NCBI GenBank assembly: GCA_024642525.1
Contig: JAHEAX010000007.1
Coordinates: forward strand, 1-64,000
Length of the DNA stretch: 64,000 nt
Direction: 5' to 3'
Source of the DNA: Erythrobacteraceae bacterium
GTDB lineage: Bacteria > Pseudomonadota > Alphaproteobacteria > Sphingomonadales > Sphingomonadaceae
Shown: piece after piece, positions 58,580-64,000 of the stretch
How positions within the stretch are numbered: position 1 is the stretch's first letter
How the letters are laid out: every line of letters begins with the position of its first letter
The notes under the pieces: model-generated
What the model was told of the DNA's origin: nothing
Seen by the model: only the letters and a program-made list of their open reading frames with translations
Database searches by the model: none
Position numbers and translations under genes: made by a program

Positions 58580-59568
58580 GGTCGCCGCTCCGCGCCCACG
58601 TCGCGGGCCAGGTCAGCAACAGGTTCAAATGTCCCTGCCTCGGCAAAGGCGACCGCGCCAGCCACTTCTTCGGCCACCAATTTTTCGATCTCGTCAATGT
58701 CGGCCTGACGAATTTCGCCGGCTTCCAGCGCCCATTCGGTGAAGCGCTTTATCGGCCCGCGTCCTGTCCACCGCTCCACCTCCGCCTTGTCGCGGTAAAG
58801 CTGCGGATCATACATGGAATGGGCGCGGAAACGGTATGTCCGGCATTCCAGAAAATAGGGCGCGCCAGTCTCGCGGATTGCGGCAACTGCCCTTCGCGCC
58901 GCTGCTTCGACTTCAACCACATTCATCCCGTCCACGGCCTCTGCCTGCATGTTATAGGCGGCGGCCTTGGCGCTGATGTCGGTCTGGGATTCGGAAAGCT
59001 CGAGCGCGGTGCCCATCGCGTAAAGGTTGTTTTCGCACACGAAAAGCACAGGCAATCGCCACAGGGCTGCAAGGTTCATGCTTTCGTGAAATTCACCTTC
59101 AGCAGCCGCGCCTTCACCGAAGAAGCACGCTGTGACTTGCTTCCGCGCCATCATCGCATCAGCCAGCGCAAGCCCTGTTGCAACCGGCATACCCCCGCCG
59201 ACAATCGCATTGCCGCCGTAGAACCGCCTTGCTGCATCGAACAGGTGCATGGACCCGCCGCGCCCTCTGCTGCACCCTTCCTGTTTGCCATACATTTCCG
59301 CCATGATGCTGCCGGCGGGAACCCCGCGTACCAGGGCATGGCCATGTTCGCGGTAGGTCGCGACGATAGCATCTTCGGGCAGCAATGCCTGCATCACGCC
59401 GACCGCCACGGCTTCCTCGCCGATATAAAGATGCAGGAAGCCACGAATTTTTTCCTGCGTGTAGAGTTCGGCGCATTTTTCCTCGAACCGGCGGATACGG
59501 ATCATCTGGTGCAGCAATTCCCGGCAATGCTGCCGGTCCAGCCAGACCTTGGGTGAAGCCTGCGTCAT
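58576..59568 (-). CDS. Pyruvate/2-oxoacid dehydrogenase E1 alpha
   Basis: 330 residues. The thiamine-diphosphate motif begins [19 protein letters not shown] (GDG replaced by GEG) and ends [24 protein letters not shown] and [12 protein letters not shown] are characteristic of pyruvate dehydrogenase E1-alpha. The start overlaps the acs stop by 4 bases. Confidence 0.92.
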   Translation of the reverse strand: MTQASPKVWLDRQHCRELLHQMIRIRRFEEKCAELYTQEKIRGFLHLYIGEEAVAVGVMQALLPEDAIVATYREHGHALVRGVPAGSIMAEMYGKQEGCSRGRGGSMHLFDAARRFYGGNAIVGGGMPVATGLALADAMMARKQVTACFFGEGAAAEGEFHESMNLAALWRLPVLFVCENNLYAMGTALELSESQTDISAKAAAYNMQAEAVDGMNVVEVEAAARRAVAAIRETGAPYFLECRTYRFRAHSMYDPQLYRDKAEVERWTGRGPIKRFTEWALEAGEIRQADIDEIEKLVAEEVAGAVAFAEAGTFEPVADLARDVGAERRP

Positions 59569-61316
59569 GCCGGCGTCTCCAGGGTCGAAATATCGCCTTC
59601 GGGCAGCCCCAGTTCACGCGCTTTGAGCAGGCGCCGCATGATCTTGCCCGACCGTGTGCGCGGCAGATCATCGACGATTTCGATCTGGCGCGGGGCAATG
59701 GCTGCGCCCAGCAACTTCCTTGCATGGCCCAGCAGTTCCTTTGCCAATGCGTCTGATCCCGCCTGTCCGGCGTGGAGAGTAACAAAAGCCTTCACCACCT
59801 CGCCTGCCCGTTCATCGGGAATGCCGATCACGGCGGCTTCGGCAACGGCGGGATGCTCGATCAAGGCGCTTTCGACTTCGAACGGGCCGATCAGATGTCC
59901 GGCAGACTTGATTACATCATCGGCCCGGCCGACAAACCAGAAATAGCCATCGACATCCCGCATCGCGAGGTCGCCCGATAAATACCAGCCGTCACGAAAG
60001 CAGGCGGCAAAGCGTTTCTCCTCGTTCAAATAGCTGCGGAAAATTGAAGGCCAGCCGCGCCGCAGAGCCAGATGGCCCACAGCCATTGGCTTGTCGATTA
60101 CGCCGGTGCCGGTTTCGCTCACTTCGAGAATGCCTGCCGCCACGCCCGGCAATGGCTTGCCCATGGAACCCGGCTTTACATCCATCGATGCATAGTTGGC
60201 GATCATGATGCCGCCTGTTTCGGTCTGCCACCAATTGTCATGGAACGGTTTGCCGAAAACCGCGTGGCTCCATGTTACGGCTTCAGGGTTTAGCGGCTCT
60301 CCCACGCTTGCCATGAAACGCAGGCTGGACAGGTCACGCGTGCGTGGCAATTCGGCACCCGCCTTCATCAAGAGGCGGATTGCCGTGGGCGCAGTGTACC
60401 AGACCGTAACCTTTTCCCGTTCCAGCGTATCGTACCAGCGGTTCGCTTCGAACTCCGCCTCGTCCACCACCATCGTGGCGCCAACAGTGAGTGGAGCAAT
60501 GATGCCGTAGGATGTGCCCGTTACCCAGCCAGGGTCCGCAGTGCACCAGTAGGTATCGTATGGCCGCAGGTCGAGAGCGATTCGGCCAGTCGCATGATGC
60601 GCAACCACGGCTTCATGCACATGGACAGCGCCCTTGGGCCTGCCGGTGGTGCCGCTGGTGAAATGAAGCAGCGCCATGTCTTCCGGCGCGGTCTGGACCA
60701 GTTCGAATTGCGCCGGTGTTTCTGCAAGCGCAGCCTTTAGGTCGATCGTGCCGGGGATGGTATCTGTGCCGTCCTGCGTCAGCAAAACATGCTTCAGGCT
60801 AGGGATATCGGCGCGATATGCAGCGATCTTTCGCGTGTAGGTTTGCGCATTTGTCACCAGAACGTCTGCCTCGCCAATGGTCATGCGGGCGCGGACCGGT
60901 TCCGGCCCGAATGCGGAGTAAAGCGGACAGAACACCCCGCCCGCCTTCAACGTGCCAAGCGCAGCAATGTAGAGTTCAGGCACCCGGCCGAGCATGGAAA
61001 AAACCCGTGCGCCTTTTCCCAGTCCCAAATTGACGAGCAAGTTGGCAAACCGGTCAGTCTCGGTCTTGAGGTCAGCATAGCTATAGCGTTGCACTTCGCC
61101 TGATTTGCGTATCCAGCGCAGCGCCTCGTGGCTGCCCCTGCCATGCGCCACGTGCCGGTCGATGGCTTCATGGGCAATATTCAATCCGCCGCCCGGAAAA
61201 TAATCCAGCCAGCTGCGAAAAACCTCCCAGTCCAGCTGCGCATAAGCGGCGTCATAGTCAGGCATGTTCGACGCTGTTCGTTCGCTGTCGGTTTTGTGGA
61301 TTACAGGTTCAGTCAA
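59565..61316 (-). CDS. AMP-forming acyl/acetyl-CoA synthetase
   Basis: 583-residue ANL enzyme. Core motif [31 protein letters not shown] and [25 protein letters not shown]-type hinge in parts, and the catalytic Lys558 in [14 protein letters not shown]. The length and motifs fit acetate-CoA ligases of the AcsA kind. First gene of an operon with E1-alpha, E1-beta, E2 and ACP, all overlapping or touching. A copy of the shared element lies 75 bases upstream. Confidence 0.9.
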   Translation of the reverse strand: MTEPVIHKTDSERTASNMPDYDAAYAQLDWEVFRSWLDYFPGGGLNIAHEAIDRHVAHGRGSHEALRWIRKSGEVQRYSYADLKTETDRFANLLVNLGLGKGARVFSMLGRVPELYIAALGTLKAGGVFCPLYSAFGPEPVRARMTIGEADVLVTNAQTYTRKIAAYRADIPSLKHVLLTQDGTDTIPGTIDLKAALAETPAQFELVQTAPEDMALLHFTSGTTGRPKGAVHVHEAVVAHHATGRIALDLRPYDTYWCTADPGWVTGTSYGIIAPLTVGATMVVDEAEFEANRWYDTLEREKVTVWYTAPTAIRLLMKAGAELPRTRDLSSLRFMASVGEPLNPEAVTWSHAVFGKPFHDNWWQTETGGIMIANYASMDVKPGSMGKPLPGVAAGILEVSETGTGVIDKPMAVGHLALRRGWPSIFRSYLNEEKRFAACFRDGWYLSGDLAMRDVDGYFWFVGRADDVIKSAGHLIGPFEVESALIEHPAVAEAAVIGIPDERAGEVVKAFVTLHAGQAGSDALAKELLGHARKLLGAAIAPRQIEIVDDLPRTRSGKIMRRLLKARELGLPEGDISTLETPA

Positions 61317-61391
61317 TCGGCATTCCCCGCCAGGCCCCGTCTCGAAAGGGCAGATTCCTGTCTGTTGATGGACGGCTGGGGAGAGCGAGTA

Positions 61392-61406
61392 ATTAGGGGA
61401 TGTTCC
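61392..61406 (-). promoter_or_regulatory. Shared 15-base element before the acs-E1-E2-ACP operon (GGAACATCCCCTAAT)
   Basis: Minus-strand copy, 75 bases before the acs start codon; the most divergent of the seven accepted copies. It is followed by TACTCG, echoing the TACCGG after the usp copy. Confidence 0.45.
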
Positions 61407-61463
61407 GAGGGGGTTCCTGCGATCAGGCTGGCCAGATGGCGCGTTGGCAAGCCCGCGATATGC

Positions 61464-61478
61464 GGTGATTACCGTAAT
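61464..61478 (+). promoter_or_regulatory. Shared 15-base element before the DUF2267 gene (GGTGATTACCGTAAT)
   Basis: Plus-strand copy, 64 bases before the start codon at 61543, with CTAGCC 20 bases downstream as -10 candidate. Confidence 0.55.
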
Positions 61479-61542
61479 GCGGCGCAGGTGCGGCAGGCCT
61501 AGCCTTGTGCTTCAATCAGGAGTTCGAGGGAAAGGAACTGCC

Positions 61543-61983
61543 ATGAGCACCACGGGACTGGATGTCTTCGACAGAACGCTTCACGCCACGCATATCTGGC
61601 TGGACGAGATCATGGACAGTATCGGGCCGGACCGCGCTCTTGCCTGGAAAGTCCTTTCGGCTGTCCTGCACAAGCTGCGCGACCGGTTGCCGCTTGAACT
61701 GGCCGCCCATCTCGGTGCGCAGCTGCCGTTGCTGGTGCGCGGGGTATATTATGACCAGTTCGACCCGGCAAAAATGCCGGCGAATTGGCATACAGCCGAT
61801 GAATTCATGCAGGAGGTTGCAGCGCAACTGACTGATGCGCGGACCGTGGGCGCGCGCGATGCCATTGATGCGGTATTTGGGGTGCTGGACCGCCACATCT
61901 CCACCGGCCAGGTGGACAAGGTCTACAGGGCCTTGCCCAAGGGTATTCGCGCCTTGTGGCTGGAGCCTGCGCCGGGCCAGTGA
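61543..61983 (+). CDS. DUF2267 domain protein
   Basis: 146 residues, all helical. It begins MSTTGLDVFDRTLHATHIWLDEI and has the DUF2267 pattern RLPLELAAHLGAQLPLLVRGVYYDQFDPAKMP, given in pieces LPLELAAHLGAQLP and VRGVYYDQF. Function is unknown; members are frequent in stress-related gene clusters. GAGGGAAAGGAACTGCC provides the ribosome site. Confidence 0.85.
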   Translation: MSTTGLDVFDRTLHATHIWLDEIMDSIGPDRALAWKVLSAVLHKLRDRLPLELAAHLGAQLPLLVRGVYYDQFDPAKMPANWHTADEFMQEVAAQLTDARTVGARDAIDAVFGVLDRHISTGQVDKVYRALPKGIRALWLEPAPGQ

Positions 61984-62046
61984 AAGGCGCATGGCTACAA
62001 ATATCCGACCGCTCCGGCAAAGATACCACGCCTGCCTTGATTACGC

Positions 62047-62838
62047 CTAGGTTTCCGCCCCCAGATACGTGTCTCTCACAGACTGGTCGTGGAGCATGTC
62101 TTCAGGCGCACCGCTGAAAATTATCGCGCCCTTGTCGATGACATAGGCGCGGTCGATCAGTTCCATCATTTCCGGGACATTCTGGTCGGTCAGCAAGACG
62201 CCGATGTTGCGCTTCTTCATTTCAAGGATCAATTCCTTGATGCTGGCAATTGTCATCGGGTCGATCCCTGCGAAAGGTTCGTCCAGCAGGATTATGGCTG
62301 GTTCAAGTGCCAGAGCCCGGGCCACTTCGCACCGCCGCCGTTCCCCGCCAGACAGCGAAGTTGCGCGCATATCGCGCAAATGCGCAATGTTGAGGCCCGC
62401 CAGCAGATCTTCCAGGCGGTGCTGGCGCATCGCCGGGTCGGGTTCGGCAATTTCCAGCATCGCAGAGATGTTCTGCGCCACGGAAAGACCGCGAAAGACA
62501 GACGGCTGTTCAGGCAGATACCCAAGGCCAAGCGTTGCCCGGCGATAGAATGGCAGGCGGGAAATATCCTGCCCGTTCAGTAATATTCGGCCCGAATCCG
62601 GCTTTACCAGGCCGAGAACGCAGTAAAATGCCACCGTCTTGCCCGCACCATCACGGCCGAACAGGCCGACCACTTCCCCCTGGCAGATGTCGAGGGACAG
62701 GCCATTCAGAACCGGCACTTTGCCAAAGGATTTGCGGATATCGACCACTTCAAGGCTGGCATTGCCGGTCTGGCGCAGGGAAGGTCTGCCCTGCGGCAAG
62801 GGTGTTGCCTGCTGAATTTCGCCGTGTTGTTCTTTCAT
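62047..62838 (-). CDS. LptB-like ABC ATPase with altered Q- and H-loops
   Basis: 263 residues. Overall closest to the LPS-export ATPase LptB: Walker A GRDGAGKT, GYLPEQPSVFRGLSVAQNI, signature LSGGERRRCEVARAL, Walker B ILLDEPFAGIDP and LLTDQNVPEMM. In typical LptB the Q-loop is LPQEAS and the H-loop is ITDHNV; here they read LPEQPS and LTDQNV, so the switch His is Gln. lptA and lptC are not adjacent. It is probably an LptB paralogue with altered catalysis, or one whose partner differs. An N-terminal extension of about 25 residues precedes the fold. Confidence 0.8.
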   Translation of the reverse strand: MKEQHGEIQQATPLPQGRPSLRQTGNASLEVVDIRKSFGKVPVLNGLSLDICQGEVVGLFGRDGAGKTVAFYCVLGLVKPDSGRILLNGQDISRLPFYRRATLGLGYLPEQPSVFRGLSVAQNISAMLEIAEPDPAMRQHRLEDLLAGLNIAHLRDMRATSLSGGERRRCEVARALALEPAIILLDEPFAGIDPMTIASIKELILEMKKRNIGVLLTDQNVPEMMELIDRAYVIDKGAIIFSGAPEDMLHDQSVRDTYLGAET

Positions 62839-62990
62839 GGCAGACCCCCGGCAAACTTATCCGGCATCACAGGTAACCGCCTGCACAAAGGACACAAACC
62901 GGAACATTACCTATAGAACCTGCGCCGCTGACACGGTGAATATGGCTGTATCCCGGCTGCCTTGTGGCGGCGTGTTGCAGGAGAATTCAC

Positions 62991-63584
62991 ATGAATGGAC
63001 CCATTCGCAAGGCGATGGTTTGTGCAGCGGCAGCCACGTCGCTTGCACTGGTGGGCTGCGCCCATCGCAGTACGCCTTACCAGCCGATTTCGTCTGCCAA
63101 CCGCGTGGCTGGCGGTTATTCGGATATCAGGCTGGCAGAAGACCGCTACCGCGTGACTTTTGCGGGCAACCGGCTGACTTCGCGCGAAAAGGTCGAGACA
63201 TATCTGCTGTTTCGAGCAGCGGAACTGACGCTGGAAAAGGGCCGCGACTGGTTCGCCATCGAAGACCGCGTGATCGAACGCGAGGTGGAACGACAGGTCC
63301 GGCCAGACCCGCTGTATGACCCGTGGTTCGGGACATATTACGGCAGCTGGCGACCCTATTGGAGCTATTACGGCCCGCGCACGGGATGGCGCAGGTGGTA
63401 TCCCTATTACGGCCATTCGTTCTGGACCGCCCATGTCGACATTCGCAATGTCGAACGGTTCGAGGCGACAGCTGAAATCAGGATCGGGAAGGGGCGGACG
63501 CCCAATGGTTCGATCACGGCATATAGCGCACGTGATGTGATCAGCCGGATTGGCCCACGCGTGGAATATCCCGGCATCAACTGA
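62991..63584 (+). CDS. CC0125/CC1285-type lipoprotein
   Basis: 197 residues. Lipoprotein signal with Cys in SLALVGCAH at about residue 23, then the family core YQPISSANRVAGGYSDIRLAEDRYRVTFAGN, given as its part GGYSDIRLAEDRYRVTFAGN, and a Tyr/Trp-rich region (WRPYWSYYGPRTGWRRWYPYYG). It should sit in the outer or inner membrane facing the periplasm. Function unknown. CAGGAGAATTCAC precedes the ATG at 62991. Confidence 0.82.
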   Translation: MNGPIRKAMVCAAAATSLALVGCAHRSTPYQPISSANRVAGGYSDIRLAEDRYRVTFAGNRLTSREKVETYLLFRAAELTLEKGRDWFAIEDRVIEREVERQVRPDPLYDPWFGTYYGSWRPYWSYYGPRTGWRRWYPYYGHSFWTAHVDIRNVERFEATAEIRIGKGRTPNGSITAYSARDVISRIGPRVEYPGIN

Positions 63585-63618
63585 CGGGCGGCACAGGCGC
63601 GACTGATGACGCGCGGTG

Positions 63619-64000
63619 CTAGTCACGTTGCCGCGTCCGCGAGCCGTCTTCGATGGCGCCGGGCGGGTTGAGAATAACCCTCATGCCCGCCGAAAGCCCG
63701 CTCAGGACTTCGCCGTATTCATCATTGAGATGGCCGATGGTAACGCGGTGCAGGCGGGCGCGGTCGCCGTCTTGCACAAAGACATTCCATGCACCGTCAT
63801 CGCCGCGAAACAGCGCGCCAACCGGCACGCGCAAAGCCTTGGGGTCGCGCCACAGGATGACGGTGGCATCGACCTGGTATCCATGGCCCAGCCGCGCAAT
63901 CCGCCGCGCGGCATCGGGCGCAAAATCGATGATGACATTGACCCGTTGTTCCTCGATGCCCAATGCGGAAACCTTGAGCTTCCCGAAAGGTTCAACCGTG
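63619..64000 (-). CDS. RND-type efflux periplasmic adaptor, C-terminal part (runs off the window)
   Basis: The reading frame stays open to base 64000, past the Met proposed in the track at 63963. The visible C-terminal 126 codons contain VEPFGKLKVSALGIEEQRVNVIIDF and then VPVGALFRGDDGAWNVFVQDGDRARLHRVTIG and GLSAGMRVILNPPGAIEDG in parts, which is the end of an HlyD/RND membrane-fusion protein. The lipoyl and hairpin domains lie outside the window. Confidence 0.82.
   Translation of the reverse strand, partial: TVEPFGKLKVSALGIEEQRVNVIIDFAPDAARRIARLGHGYQVDATVILWRDPKALRVPVGALFRGDDGAWNVFVQDGDRARLHRVTIGHLNDEYGEVLSGLSAGMRVILNPPGAIEDGSRTRQRD

Noticed and set aside
58411-59556. 381-residue plus-strand ORF
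   Set aside because: Antisense shadow of E1-alpha and the start of E1-beta.
49088-61542. FNR/FixK-type boxes (TTGAT-N4-ATCAA) in the stress cluster
   Set aside because: I looked through the upstream regions and found no convincing match; the 15-base element was found instead.
1-64000. Insertion sequences, prophage or integrative element
   Set aside because: No transposase, integrase, phage structural or plasmid gene is recognisable in any ORF.

Overview
The window looks like a chromosomal segment of a GC-rich alphaproteobacterium of the order Sphingomonadales, most probably the Erythrobacteraceae. That placement is an inference. It rests on TonB-dependent receptors with Oar-like and BtuB-like architecture, NDUFA12 next to DUF2155, a CC0125/CC1285-type lipoprotein, an HWE-kinase bacteriophytochrome with its heme oxygenase, a soluble FixL with FixJ, and the secE-nusG-rplK-rplA block. 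I see no insertion sequence, prophage, integrase, rRNA operon or CRISPR array. Genes are dense, with many ATGA overlaps inside operons.

Layout. 0-7 kb: tail of a 16S rRNA m5C methyltransferase, a VOC protein flanked by related intergenic repeats, msrA, an exported methyltransferase, aguB-folK, tRNA-Lys, a queuosine-precursor transporter, and a nucleoside transporter followed by a 2OG-Fe(II) oxygenase. 7-20 kb: a large Oar-like TonB receptor, a MASE1 hybrid histidine kinase diverging from a TonB-like protein, manC-manA, and heme oxygenase plus bacteriophytochrome. 20-29 kb: telA-xpaC-PHA-granule-like operon, DUF389 protein, fatty acyl-AMP ligase, recX, DUF192, NDUFA12, DUF2155, and aat (antisense overlap with DUF2155). 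29-34 kb: tRNA-Trp, a 49-residue ORF missed by the ORF track, an AGCS symporter, secE-nusG and rplK-rplA. 34-40 kb: degenerate GGDEF protein, PilZ-HTH fusion, CinA-like protein, Baeyer-Villiger-type monooxygenase behind a perfect 20-bp palindrome, and a second TonB receptor. 40-48 kb: a minus-strand run of a SLOG-like/multi-TM protein, a fused E1 alpha-beta dehydrogenase and a malonyltransferase-like protein, then an ABC-F ATPase and small ORFs.

48-62 kb is the most coherent functional block. It holds FixL-FixJ (heme-ligand His and Arg conserved), two-domain universal stress protein, Hsp20, an MBL-fold hydrolase with a DUF442 sulfur-transferase/phosphatase-like partner, VIT-family transporter, host-attachment-family protein, SDR, DUF2267 protein, and an operon acyl-CoA synthetase - E1alpha - E1beta - E2 - acyl carrier protein. 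I found a shared 15-base element, consensus about GGACnWTTsCGTAAT, in front of seven of these genes or operons (plus one weaker copy). It lies about 60-90 bases from the start codons, and several copies have a CTA-type -10-like sequence about 20 bases further on. My reading is an oxygen- or stress-responsive regulon with an activator site near -40; FixJ is the obvious candidate but this is not demonstrated.

The window ends with a divergent LptB-like ATPase, a CC0125/CC1285-type lipoprotein and the C-terminal part of an RND-type periplasmic adaptor. The best candidates for undescribed biology are the shared 15-base motif, the ACP-containing dehydrogenase operon, and the SLOG/multi-TM protein with its E1-fusion and malonyltransferase neighbours. 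All coordinates, motifs and structures were read by eye; no search or folding program was run.
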